Part shown: positions 52,088 to 60,581 of the stretch, piece after piece | Layout of the letters: every line of letters starts with the position of its first letter | How positions within the stretch are numbered: position 1 is the stretch's first letter | Assembly: GCA_963747515.1 (NCBI GenBank) | Contig: CAVVFN010000005.1 | Coordinates: forward strand, 558,001 to 622,000 | Reading direction: 5' to 3' | DNA from: Mariniphaga sp963747515 | Lineage (GTDB): Bacteria > Bacteroidota > Bacteroidia > Bacteroidales > Prolixibacteraceae | Length of the DNA: 64,000 bases | Notes under the pieces: model-generated | Databases searched by the model: none | Told to the model about the DNA's origin: nothing | Seen by the model: the letters and a program-made list of their open reading frames with translations, nothing else | Translations under genes and position numbers: made by a program

Positions 52088-52131
52088 ATAAAAAAGTCAA
52101 CTGGTGCAGTTTCATAAAACAGTTCCACCAG
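52088..52131 (-). terminator. Terminator of the esterase gene
   Basis: Minus-strand arms CTGGTG and CACCAG (with an inner AACTG/CAGTT dyad) are followed by TTGACTTTTTT, a good intrinsic terminator just after the esterase stop. The rest of the gap to hisA (51860-52087) shows no gene. Confidence 0.7.
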
Positions 52132-52137
52132 AGGATT

Positions 52138-53418
52138 TCATTTTAGAAGTCTTTCCTCCAGCCATTCATTTTTAATTTGCTGCTGTTCCGGGAATGACCA
52201 ATGTTGAGTTTCCTGAAAAACATGAAGCTCCTTTTCAGCAGAAATTACATTATAGGCAGCAAACGTTGATGTGGGTGGACATACGTTATCGTTGTATCCC
52301 CAGCTGTACATACCCGGCACTTTTACGAAGCGGGCAAAATTCACAACATCAAAATATTTTGAGGTCTCCACCTTATCCGGTTTATTTGTTGTTTCATTCC
52401 GGAACAATTGAGGCCATCCGCCTGCACGCCCGTGAATGTAACCCGTAAGGTCGGACAGGGCCGGGTAAAAAGCAGCCAGATAATCGATCCGATCATCGAG
52501 GCCGGCTGTAATTATGGAAAGTGCTCCTCCCTGACTTCCGCCAGTGACGGCAATAGCGCTTCCGTTGCATTGTTCCAGCGATTCTAAAAAATCAACAGCA
52601 CGCACACATCCCAGGTAAACCCGTTTAAAGTAATAATCATCCCTGTTATCGAGGTTCATACGCCAGTAACCATCAAGGGCACCGGAACGCAAGGCATCGT
52701 AAACGGAAGGATCGAGATTAACCGGTATGCCATGGATGCCAATCTGAAAGGTCACAATTCCTTGTTCCGCATTCCAGACATCCCCTGAATAGGGTCTTAT
52801 GCCCGCTCCCGGAACATGCAACAGTGCCGGATACTTCCCCTCCGCTTTGGGCATGCACAAAATGCCGTAGATTTTCCCCTTTATGTTATCGATGCTTACA
52901 TGATACACATTCACATTGGCGGTACACCTTTCAGGCAACAGGGTCATTACCGGCCTTACGGGAACTTTGGCCAGTTCCGCTTTGGCATTATTCCAAAAAT
53001 CTTCAAAATCAGCAGGCAAAGTGGTGGTAGGCTGAATTTCTCCGGGTGAAAAACCGGCCGTAGCATACGACGAATATTTTTTCCCGTCCACCTCTACCGA
53101 TGCTTGGCAACGCAGAAAGCCAGGTTCTTTAAACGCTTTTGCCCTGACCGAAGCCACGCCTTTTTTTAGGGTTAATGTGCCCTCATCCCACGACTTCATC
53201 AATTCGGGCTGAATGCTGTAGTGCACCTGTATGCCATCCAGCGGAATGTTGTTACGCAACACGGAAATCTGAAATTCAGCCCGATCTCCTGTTTCATAGG
53301 TCCAGTCCGGTTTATCGGGAGACACGATTACCTGAACAAATTGCTTTGGAGGTTGAGCAAATAATGCAGTGCCCAACATCAGCACCATTAATAAAGAGAC
53401 TAATCTTTTGTTTCTCAT
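52138..53418 (-). CDS. Acetyl xylan esterase-like protein (CE7/AXE1)
   Basis: The 426-residue protein has a signal peptide (about 1-21, cut near ALFAQ), an N-terminal beta-rich domain (about 25-125) and an alpha/beta-hydrolase AXE1 domain (about 130-425). The nucleophile motif GGSQGG lies near 291, and a late histidine in ETQHWSFP completes the triad. Enzymes of this family remove acetyl groups from xylan, xylo-oligosaccharides or cephalosporins. It probably acts in the periplasm on glycans taken up by this SusCD-bearing organism. Confidence 0.88.
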   Translation of the reverse strand: MRNKRLVSLLMVLMLGTALFAQPPKQFVQVIVSPDKPDWTYETGDRAEFQISVLRNNIPLDGIQVHYSIQPELMKSWDEGTLTLKKGVASVRAKAFKEPGFLRCQASVEVDGKKYSSYATAGFSPGEIQPTTTLPADFEDFWNNAKAELAKVPVRPVMTLLPERCTANVNVYHVSIDNIKGKIYGILCMPKAEGKYPALLHVPGAGIRPYSGDVWNAEQGIVTFQIGIHGIPVNLDPSVYDALRSGALDGYWRMNLDNRDDYYFKRVYLGCVRAVDFLESLEQCNGSAIAVTGGSQGGALSIITAGLDDRIDYLAAFYPALSDLTGYIHGRAGGWPQLFRNETTNKPDKVETSKYFDVVNFARFVKVPGMYSWGYNDNVCPPTSTFAAYNVISAEKELHVFQETQHWSFPEQQQIKNEWLEERLLK

Positions 53419-53544
53419 AAGTCGATAATTAAATTAAAAGAAGTGAAGGCATTGATTTGGTCAAATTTCACTTACAGAATATTCCTTCTAAAATAGTATT
53501 TATAAAGCAGCCACACCACATATTTTTAAAAAAAATTAAAATAA

Positions 53545-53585
53545 ATGACCAAAAAAAACCTTCAAAACCGGAAAAATATTTCCGG
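53545..53585 (-). terminator. Second intrinsic terminator after the oxidoreductase operon
   Basis: CCGGAAA and TTTCCGG arms around a 4-nt loop are followed on the minus strand by TTTTGAAGG and an eight-T run. It backs up the hairpin at 53730-53780. Confidence 0.65.
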
Positions 53586-53729
53586 CAGTGATGGATCGTA
53601 ATTTATCGTAAAACAACTTCTCTAAAGCAGCTATTCCAACGGCTACACCTTTTACAAAATGAGACAGTCAGGTTATTTGCGGTTGAATGAACTGGTAGAT
53701 CCCCTTGTTTAATTACCGCCATAACTGAT

Positions 53730-53780
53730 AATAATGAATTAAGCTCTCCGGAAAAATTCCGGGGAGCTTAATTCATTATT
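53730..53780 (-). terminator. 24-bp stem terminator of the oxidoreductase operon
   Basis: Two 24-nt arms, complementary except for one G-U pair, enclose a 3-nt loop 26 bp beyond the stop of the oxidoreductase gene. It is unusually long for a bacterial terminator. Confidence 0.8.
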
Positions 53781-53805
53781 AAAAACCAAATCTTCCGTGA
53801 ATCAT

Positions 53806-55149
53806 TTATACCGTGGGCTTCCAGCCTGGTTCATAATTCCGTTCCCACAGTTTCATTGCTTCGCGGTCGTACATTCTGCCGGTTTTATCGTCGATATCGA
53901 AGCTTTTCCCAATCCGGTATGCTATGTTTGAATAATGCACCATAGCCATGCTGATGGTTGCTTCGTCGATGGGTGCCGCTAATTTTGCTTTCCCCCTGAT
54001 GGTGTCGAAGAAATTAATCATATGGGCGGTAGTCATATCCCCGCCGCCGCCGAGTGCAGTGCCTGCTTCATTCGACGACGATTTATTGTCCCTGATCAGT
54101 TTTCCTGCACGATCGTACAATTCATACTTACTGCGATTAACAAAAACGGTTCCTTCGCTGCCAAAAATAAGGGTTCCGCGGTCGCTGCCATAAGTACTGT
54201 ACCCGTTACGGCTTTTGCCGTCCCATTCAATAACTTTATCGCCTTCAAACAGGAAACGGACCGACATGGTGTCGTACATTTCCCAGCCGTCGTCCAAAAA
54301 ATGCCGTTTTGCAGCTTCTGTATTCACATGGTACGGGAAATTCACATTCAGCGCCCAGCGGGCAACATCCAACTCATGTGTCGCATTATTTCCCGCTTCG
54401 GCAGTGCCATAATCCCAGCCGTACCAGTGCCAGTTGTAATCCCACGTTTCCCGGGTATAATCACGACGCGGTGCAGGCCCCTGGAACAGATCCCAATCGA
54501 GACCTTCGGGCACAGGTACTTTCTTTTGAACAGGTACCGGTCCTCTTGAATTGCTGTAAAATGCCACTGCTTTATAAGGTGTACCAATTACTCCTTTATG
54601 AATTTCATTAATGATTTGAATGGTATGATCCGAAGAACGCTGCTGATTTCCCATTTGTACCACCTTGTTCAGCTTCCGGGCGGCTTCCGCTATCAGTTCA
54701 TTTTCGAACATATTATGGCTGCAGGGCTTTTCCACGTACACATGTTTTCCGCCCTTCATGGCCAGTACCGAACCCGGGGTATGCCAATGATCGGGTGTGG
54801 CATTGATAAGCACATCAACATGAGGATCATCAATTACCTTACGGATATCGTTGGCCGGTTGTGGTTTATAGCTGATGTATTTTGAAAAATTCTGCAAAGC
54901 CTTTTCCCGTTGTTTTTCCATTACATCGCACAAATACACCAGCTCAACGTTGGCTTCCTTTGCTGCAACGGGTTCATAATAGGCGCCCAGCCTCCGTCCC
55001 AGGCCGGCAATGGCCACATTCAGCCGTTCATTTGCACCCATAATCCGTTTATAACTCCGCGCAGTACTTCCTGCAGCAGAGCCCGTTATTGCAATCCCCG
55101 CTGCACCGGCTGCTGCTTTCCGGATAAAATTTCTTCTGTTCTCCATCAT
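53806..55149 (-). CDS. Exported Gfo/Idh/MocA-family oxidoreductase
   Basis: The 447-residue protein has a twin-arginine signal (NRRNFIRKAA at 4-13). It has a Rossmann NAD(P) domain (VAIAGLGRR near 45), the family motif VEKPCSHN near 139-146 and a C-terminal substrate domain. Exported members with the cofactor bound tightly oxidise or rearrange glycosides. It is the last gene of a three-gene operon with an exported TIM-barrel protein and a DUF1080 lipoprotein, a combination associated with C3-oxidation-based glycoside cleavage in Bacteroidota. The substrate is not determined. Confidence 0.9.
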   Translation of the reverse strand: MMENRRNFIRKAAAGAAGIAITGSAAGSTARSYKRIMGANERLNVAIAGLGRRLGAYYEPVAAKEANVELVYLCDVMEKQREKALQNFSKYISYKPQPANDIRKVIDDPHVDVLINATPDHWHTPGSVLAMKGGKHVYVEKPCSHNMFENELIAEAARKLNKVVQMGNQQRSSDHTIQIINEIHKGVIGTPYKAVAFYSNSRGPVPVQKKVPVPEGLDWDLFQGPAPRRDYTRETWDYNWHWYGWDYGTAEAGNNATHELDVARWALNVNFPYHVNTEAAKRHFLDDGWEMYDTMSVRFLFEGDKVIEWDGKSRNGYSTYGSDRGTLIFGSEGTVFVNRSKYELYDRAGKLIRDNKSSSNEAGTALGGGGDMTTAHMINFFDTIRGKAKLAAPIDEATISMAMVHYSNIAYRIGKSFDIDDKTGRMYDREAMKLWERNYEPGWKPTV

Positions 55150-55168
55150 TAAACCTCAAATTTTATTT

Positions 55169-56008
55169 TTACAGCGTTGCAAGTACACCTTTGGTATATC
55201 CTAAAGATTCCATCATTCCCGGAAGCGGATCATCTGCTTCAGCTTCATACTCAAGTGCCAGGGTACCGCTGTATCCCAATTTCACCACGGTGTTCAGAAA
55301 AGATGGAAAATCAATTACGCCACGACCAATAATTGCGGTTGACCCATCGGCAGAAGCGGAAGTAACGTCTTTAATATGAACATCATAAACACGATCAAAA
55401 AAATCTTTTATATCCTGTTCCGGATTCCGGTTGATGCGCTTGGTATGACCGATATCGATACATAGCCCCATGCGTTTGTCCATGTTCTTAATCAACCTGT
55501 ATGCACTTTCGGCACTGGGGTATAGCTTATCGCCCGGTCCGTGGTTGTGGATAGCCATAATAATATCGTACTGTTTTACCTTGCCTTCCACATATTCCAA
55601 CAATTCATGATTGGGGACGCCAATAATCATTTTCAGGCCAGCAGTTTTTGCATACTCAAAGGCGTTGTCTGCATCAGCCTTTGTCTTCATGTAGATAACT
55701 CCTGCTCCATAAAGTTCAACCCCTTTTTTTCTGCACAATTCCACAGTTTCCCTGATTTGCTGCTTACTGGCATCGAGGGGAAGATGCATGTCTTTAAAAG
55801 TGATGCGGTTTACACCGCACCGGAGTGTCATATCGAGCGCTTCTTCGGTTGAAAACTTACGCAGGGTATAGGATGCCACACCCAGTTTGTATTTGCCGTT
55901 CTTTTTAACAGCTCCCGATTTACCTTCTGAAGCCCTGGCCCATGCAGGAACAGCAGCTGCTGCCATACCAATACCGGCTGCTTTTAAAAAATTTCTTCTG
56001 TTTGCCAT
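55169..56008 (-). CDS. Exported sugar phosphate isomerase/epimerase-like TIM-barrel protein
   Basis: The 279-residue protein has a twin-arginine signal (NRRNFLKAAGIGMAAAA at 3-19). A xylose isomerase-like/AP endonuclease 2 TIM barrel follows, with putative metal ligands in IHNHGPGD, CIDIGHTKR, VHIKDV and ALEYEAE. It is too short and too exported for a true sugar-phosphate enzyme, so an isomerase or lyase step on oxidised sugars is more likely. It lies 19 bp upstream of the oxidoreductase gene. Confidence 0.87.
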   Translation of the reverse strand: MANRRNFLKAAGIGMAAAAVPAWARASEGKSGAVKKNGKYKLGVASYTLRKFSTEEALDMTLRCGVNRITFKDMHLPLDASKQQIRETVELCRKKGVELYGAGVIYMKTKADADNAFEYAKTAGLKMIIGVPNHELLEYVEGKVKQYDIIMAIHNHGPGDKLYPSAESAYRLIKNMDKRMGLCIDIGHTKRINRNPEQDIKDFFDRVYDVHIKDVTSASADGSTAIIGRGVIDFPSFLNTVVKLGYSGTLALEYEAEADDPLPGMMESLGYTKGVLATL

Positions 56009-56012
56009 AATT

Positions 56013-57350
56013 TTAGAATTCTCTTATTTTTATACTTCTGAAATGTACTTCATCGTTATGATCCTGAATATGAATGGGTCCTTTTTCTGCCATCCCGAAA
56101 CCTTCCATTCCGGCAAATTTACTGTTTGCCACCCTTTGCCTGAACGCTTCACTCCCCCGCTTATACTCCAGAACCTTTCTCCCGTTTAACCAGTGCTGAG
56201 CCGTTCCGTCGGGATAAAGAACAATCCTTCCGCGGTTCCATTCTCCCGGGCCGTTAACAAAACGGGGTTCCTTTTCAGCAGGAATAAGGTCGTACAGTGA
56301 TGCCAGTGTACGGTTACCCTCAATTCCATTTTTAGCATCGGGATGATTTTCGTCGTCGAGAATCTGGTACTCCAGACCAACAGACGGACCATTATTGCCA
56401 ATTCCGTACTTTATACCGCTGTTGGCACCTTTGCTGAAATTAAAATCGAACTTTAATTCAAACGGCCCGAATTCTTCCCGGGTAATAACAGATCCCCCTT
56501 TCTTTTCCGGATTGCCTTTACCGGATAAAACCGTAAGCATTCCATCCTTAATCTCCCAACCCTGCGCCGGGAATTCCTCCCCATCTGTACTTTTCCATTG
56601 CTCTGCAGAATTTCCGTCAAAAAGCAATTTAAAACCCTTTTCCTTTTCCGCTTTACTTAAATCATTCGGGATGAGGTTCACCACATATATGCCTTTATTT
56701 TCGGAAGGTTCCGGATTATCGGTCTTTATGCGGATATTTCTCCACCTAATCTTTCTGCCAGCCATGGAACTGTCGCTGATGGCATGCACCTGCAAGGCAA
56801 TAAAGCCTTCCATTGTCATATCATCAATAAGATGGGCAACTGCAACCCCGTTTAAATACGTTTTAATATCCGATCCGATGCATTCAATCCTGTAATGATT
56901 CCATTCCTTTTTTTTGAATGCAGATTTGGCATCCGGGTTCAGGTCAAGGGGATAGAGCCAGCCGCGGCGGGCTTCATCATAAATTCCGGCACTCCATGCA
57001 CGTTCTGAGGGGTCCACTTCGCACTGATAACCATGTACCCGGCCATTCATATAACCTGAATTGCTTTCACTGCGAAACTGGATGCCTGAATTAAAATCAT
57101 CTTCAAGCAGCATCTCAAGTTCCAGAATAAAATCGGTATAAGTATTCTCCGTGGCAAGAAATGAATTTGGAGAATCGGCAACCGTTGTTCCAACAATCAT
57201 CCCGTCAACTACTTCATATTCAGCCTTACCATTTAATTGTTTCCAACCCGTCAAATCCTTTCCGTTAAACAGGTCGACCCAACCATCGGTGGGAGCTGAA
57301 CTGCAGGCACTTAAAAATAGAATTCCGGGTAAATAAAATAATTTCTTCAT
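56013..57350 (-). CDS. Tandem DUF1080 (3-keto-glycoside hydrolase-type) lipoprotein
   Basis: The 445-residue protein starts at MKKLFYLPG (57350) with a lipoprotein signal whose lipobox is LSAC (cysteine about 16). It holds two DUF1080 concanavalin-like domains: about 22-225 (GWVDLFNGKDLTGWKQ) and about 243-445 (KGFKLLFDGNSAEQWKS). DUF1080 proteins act on 3-keto-glycosides. It is the first gene of the exported operon, 4 bp before the TIM-barrel gene. The longer frame upstream lacks a signal peptide and is not used. Confidence 0.88.
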   Translation of the reverse strand: MKKLFYLPGILFLSACSSAPTDGWVDLFNGKDLTGWKQLNGKAEYEVVDGMIVGTTVADSPNSFLATENTYTDFILELEMLLEDDFNSGIQFRSESNSGYMNGRVHGYQCEVDPSERAWSAGIYDEARRGWLYPLDLNPDAKSAFKKKEWNHYRIECIGSDIKTYLNGVAVAHLIDDMTMEGFIALQVHAISDSSMAGRKIRWRNIRIKTDNPEPSENKGIYVVNLIPNDLSKAEKEKGFKLLFDGNSAEQWKSTDGEEFPAQGWEIKDGMLTVLSGKGNPEKKGGSVITREEFGPFELKFDFNFSKGANSGIKYGIGNNGPSVGLEYQILDDENHPDAKNGIEGNRTLASLYDLIPAEKEPRFVNGPGEWNRGRIVLYPDGTAQHWLNGRKVLEYKRGSEAFRQRVANSKFAGMEGFGMAEKGPIHIQDHNDEVHFRSIKIREF

Positions 57351-57441
57351 ACGATTAAACCTGTTTATTCGTAAAGGTGTTGTTAGCATGCCTGCCTGGC
57401 AGACAGGGAACCGGCACATCCCGACAACCCTGGGGATTTAT

Positions 57442-57456
57442 CACCACCGGGTGGTG
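57442..57456 (-). repeat. CACCAC-CGG-GTGGTG hairpin in the DUF1080 leader
   Basis: A perfect 6-bp GC-rich dyad with a 3-nt loop lies in the predicted leader of about 190 nt. A nearby GCCTGCCTGGCAGACAGG segment (57389-57406) is also self-complementary. Together they could fold the leader. No gene is seen in the gap 57351-57712. Confidence 0.4.
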
Positions 57457-57546
57457 TGAATTCATGCTCATGCTCATCTGATATGCAAACCTTTCGTTTT
57501 GTTTTCTTTCTGTCTCTGCTTTTGGCGTACAAAATCCGACAGTATA

Positions 57547-57554
57547 CAAATGTA
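57547..57554 (-). promoter_or_regulatory. Putative promoter of the DUF1080 operon, -7 element
   Basis: TACATTTG matches TAnnTTTG. The resulting leader would be about 190 nt. Confidence 0.4.
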
Positions 57555-57712
57555 ATTATTTTTGACAATGAAAACAGGTGTTACAATCCAGAATTGTATC
57601 CTACCGGCATTTTACCTGTTTCTGTATTCCTGTTTTTGCCTTTTCAGGCCAGAGTCATAAACTTAAAAGGTTCCGGTACATTGCGAGGCAAACAGTGCCT
57701 GCATAGCTGGTT

Positions 57713-58681
57713 TTATTTTCCGGTAACCGGTGAACCCAGCAACTTTTCAATCTCCTTTGCAATTTTTTCTGAGGCAACAGTTGCTCCCTTATCATTAAGA
57801 TGCGTGGCATCAAACCAATAATGAGGTGCATTAAAAATCGAATCGGGCAATACAATAACATCTGCTACAGACCTGTAGTAATCATAAAGCAAAGGCAACC
57901 TCATACCGCTTCCCGATTCCCTGAGGTAAAGAAAAACGATGCGGCAACCGTTGTTTTCGGCCATAGCTGCAATTTCTTCCAGATAATGCCTTGAATAATG
58001 AAGTTCTATTGTTCTTACCAATGAGGCTTTTTTATTTTTTAAACGTCTCTCCCAATTCAACCTGTTGTTCAGCAACAACTCTTCATCTGCTGTTGAGTGG
58101 GTAGGTATGTATCCATGATCGGCTGCAGAATCTCCGGTTAATTCAGGCAAACCAAAAAGTTTCCCCTTAAGGAATTCAAACCGGAGAACTAGCCCTTTCC
58201 ATAAGGCTGCCGGATACCGCTGGTTAAAGAAAACATGAGATGCAACAATATCTTCTGATTCCGCCAGGTAAGGAAAAACAGGATGGCTCTTCTTAGGTTC
58301 ATCTTCGGCAACTTCAATTACCACCAGCCGGGGATTCTTTTGGCGGAAAACATCCTTAAGCATGCTGTACTGAATATCGCGGCCACGCCGGCAATAACCC
58401 AGACTGGCTACTTTGATAATTTCCCCGGTCTGTTCCTTCAACCTTTGTTCAATCAGTTCATCCTTTACGGCACATGCCGTTTGAGAGGCCCCGATAAAAA
58501 CAACATCCAGCTTTTTATCCGACAGGAATATCCGGTCATAAATCCAGCTGGCCTTATTGCTGCACTCCCCTTTGACAAAATAATAGCTAAACTGCTTTTC
58601 GGGATTCATGCTGAACAGCAGCATTCCGCCCACAAAAACAGGCAATACAAAAAACGCTATCTGCTTCAACAGTTTCTTCAT
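57713..58681 (-). CDS. SGNH-hydrolase-like partner of the MBOAT acyltransferase
   Basis: The 322-residue protein starts at MKKLLKQIAFF (58681), its ATG overlapping the MBOAT stop (ATGA). It has one N-terminal membrane anchor (about 5-25) and then a periplasmic domain with FIGASQTA (block I-like, serine near 60) and DATHLNDKGA near the end (block V Asp-x-x-His). The layout resembles DltD and AlgX/AlgJ-type proteins, which pass acyl groups from an MBOAT protein to a surface polymer. I do not recognise a specific subfamily. Confidence 0.75.
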   Translation of the reverse strand: MKKLLKQIAFFVLPVFVGGMLLFSMNPEKQFSYYFVKGECSNKASWIYDRIFLSDKKLDVVFIGASQTACAVKDELIEQRLKEQTGEIIKVASLGYCRRGRDIQYSMLKDVFRQKNPRLVVIEVAEDEPKKSHPVFPYLAESEDIVASHVFFNQRYPAALWKGLVLRFEFLKGKLFGLPELTGDSAADHGYIPTHSTADEELLLNNRLNWERRLKNKKASLVRTIELHYSRHYLEEIAAMAENNGCRIVFLYLRESGSGMRLPLLYDYYRSVADVIVLPDSIFNAPHYWFDATHLNDKGATVASEKIAKEIEKLLGSPVTGK

Positions 58682-60123
58682 CAAAATTGAAAATATATAA
58701 ATTCCGGTGCTGTTTTCAATCTTCCCAAAAACAGAATCATCAACAGAAGGAGATAGTAAAACGACCACCTTACCGGTTTCATTGTTATTTCGGGTAATTG
58801 TCCTGATGAACGACGGGCCGACAAATATTCCACAATTAAAAAAAGAGGGAAAGCATACGCCAGCATTCGTCCCGGTTCATTAAGCCCCCCTTCACTCATT
58901 ATGAGATTCCTTAATTCTGAAGTCTGAAATGTTTCCCACCTAAAGATTTTACCAAGCAAGTACAAGAGCTGTTGTCCACTCTCGGCCCTGAAAAAAATCC
59001 AGGCCAGGTTTACGGCAACAAAGGTAACCATCCACCCTGACACTTTTTTCAATTTTGCAGGCATATCTGTTAAACGGGAAAAAAATCTTTCGCCAACATA
59101 AAATATTCCATGAATCAACCCCCATAAAAGAAAAGTAACATTCGCACCGTGCCACAATCCCGATATGAGAAAAGTTACCAGAATGTTCCTGACCCATTTT
59201 GCCGTTTTTACCTTACTCCCTCCCATAGGTATATACAGATAATCTCTGAACCAAGTAGACAGTGAGATGTGCCATCTTTGCCAAAAATCTTTAAAAGAGG
59301 CAGCAAAATAAGGAGTCCTGAAATTTAGCATCAGCTCAATGCCAAATAACCGGGCAGTGCCCACAGCAATGTCGGAGTATCCTGAAAAGTCGCAGTAGAT
59401 CTGAAAGCCAAAGGCAAAAGTAGCCATCAGGATAACCGGGCCTGAGAAATGGTCAGGTTGTCCGTATACAGCATTCACCCACACGGCGAGCTGATCGGCA
59501 ATTACCATCTTCTTGAAATATCCCCACAACATCAGTCTCAGACCTGAAGCAGCCTGCTCATACGAGAATTGAGGTTTCCTTTCAAACTGAGGCAGCAGAT
59601 TGGCAGCTCTTTCGATTGGACCGGCAACCAGCTGCGGGAAAAACGATACAAAGGTAAAGAATGTAAGAACATTTTTGGTGGGTATAAGCTTGCGGAAATA
59701 AATATCGAGGGTATAGCTTAGGGTTTGAAAAGTATAAAAACTAATTCCCACCGGAAGAATAATATCGAGGCTGCTCCATTGACCTGCTGTAACACCGCCA
59801 GTTAATTCCCGGAAAGAACCGACAAAAAAATTAAAATATTTAAATACAAACAGTATCCCGATGTTTTGCAGCAAGCTCAGGAAAAGGAGAAATTTTCTTT
59901 TACGGCTGTTTATGGTTTTGTACAGGTACTTGCCAATAAGAAAATCGGACCCAGAGCTGAATGCGATCAATAGCAGAAACCGCCAGTCCCACCATCCGTA
60001 AAAAACATAACTGCCGACAAACAGAATTATCTTTCCTGCGGTCGGACTCCCGGGTGCTGCTGCCCAAAACAAGGCAAAGACCAGAATCAGAAAAATCAGA
60101 AAATCAAGACTGTTAAAAAGCAT
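58681..60123 (-). CDS. MBOAT-family O-acyltransferase (AlgI/DltB-like)
   Basis: The 480-residue polytopic protein carries the MBOAT hallmarks: WWDWRFLLLIAFSS near the N-terminus, FPQLVAGPIERA, QIYCDFSGYSDIA and FWQRWHISLSTWFRDYLYIP. The catalytic histidine is in SGLWHGANVTFLLWGLIHG. Such proteins move acetyl or other acyl groups across the membrane to modify exported polysaccharides such as alginate. The SGNH-like gene is translationally coupled downstream. Confidence 0.93.
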   Translation of the reverse strand: MLFNSLDFLIFLILVFALFWAAAPGSPTAGKIILFVGSYVFYGWWDWRFLLLIAFSSGSDFLIGKYLYKTINSRKRKFLLFLSLLQNIGILFVFKYFNFFVGSFRELTGGVTAGQWSSLDIILPVGISFYTFQTLSYTLDIYFRKLIPTKNVLTFFTFVSFFPQLVAGPIERAANLLPQFERKPQFSYEQAASGLRLMLWGYFKKMVIADQLAVWVNAVYGQPDHFSGPVILMATFAFGFQIYCDFSGYSDIAVGTARLFGIELMLNFRTPYFAASFKDFWQRWHISLSTWFRDYLYIPMGGSKVKTAKWVRNILVTFLISGLWHGANVTFLLWGLIHGIFYVGERFFSRLTDMPAKLKKVSGWMVTFVAVNLAWIFFRAESGQQLLYLLGKIFRWETFQTSELRNLIMSEGGLNEPGRMLAYAFPLFLIVEYLSARRSSGQLPEITMKPVRWSFYYLLLLMILFLGRLKTAPEFIYFQF

Positions 60124-60147
60124 AAACAGCTTTTGGTTTACCAGGTT

Positions 60148-60372
60148 TCACATTGAGCCGGTCAAAATTAGCAATAATTTTGTGACATTTAATCTTCTTC
60201 GTTCTTTATTCAGCTCCGCCAAAGCAGCTATCAGTTCTTCAGTTCCTAACTTCTTTTCCGTAATTCCCAGGGATAACTCCTGCCAAGCAAATTTTAAATC
60301 CTCCTCAACATTCTTAGAAAAACTGAAACCTTGCCATAAAGTTTCTTGATATGAAGATACTTCTATTTCCAT
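60148..60372 (-). CDS. Possible small helical protein
   Basis: A frame of 74 codons, extendable to 92 at an upstream ATG at 60426, encodes an acidic to neutral helical product with no recognised domain. The size and composition recall small antitoxin-like or addiction-module component proteins, but there is no partner toxin gene. Its 3' end overlaps the predicted MBOAT promoter, which reduces confidence. Confidence 0.3.
   Translation of the reverse strand: MEIEVSSYQETLWQGFSFSKNVEEDLKFAWQELSLGITEKKLGTEELIAALAELNKERRRLNVTKLLLILTGSM
60163..60182. promoter_or_regulatory. Palindromic promoter element upstream of the MBOAT gene
   Basis: The minus strand has TAATTTTG at 60163-60170, a -7 box for the MBOAT gene with a leader of about 33 nt. 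The perfect palindrome CAAAATTA-GCAA-TAATTTTG places a second, oppositely oriented -7 box on the plus strand at 60175-60182. Confidence 0.5.
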
Positions 60373-60425
60373 ATTTAATGAAAGAATCACTAATTTTTTA
60401 TTATGCAAACTAATTGAAATATACA

Positions 60426-60433
60426 TATATTTG
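60426..60433 (+). promoter_or_regulatory. Putative promoter of the susC-like gene, -7 element
   Basis: TATATTTG matches TAnnTTTG. The leader to the ATG at 60582 would be about 142 nt and contains a CCCG...CGGG hairpin at 60533-60552 just upstream of the translation start. Confidence 0.45.
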
Positions 60434-60581
60434 TTAGAGCAACTAATTTTTTAAAAAAATCCTGCTTATGATTCAACTCAACAACAAAAAAACCAAATGG
60501 AATTGTCCTATACTTTCATGTGAGGAAATAATCATCCCGTTTTTTTAAACCGGGTAGTTCAAATCTAAATAAATTATACGT

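Larger units (their letters stand above)
53419..53805. other. Intergenic region upstream of the esterase gene
   Basis: No gene is seen. It contains a 7-bp inverted repeat AAGTGAA/TTCACTT at 53441-53473 close to the esterase start, a possible operator, and two terminators listed separately. No clear -7 box was found for the esterase gene. Confidence 0.6.

Noticed and set aside
57456..57821. 121-codon plus-strand frame overlapping the SGNH-like gene
   Set aside because: It runs into the complementary strand of a real gene and its product is low-complexity and unlike a protein family.
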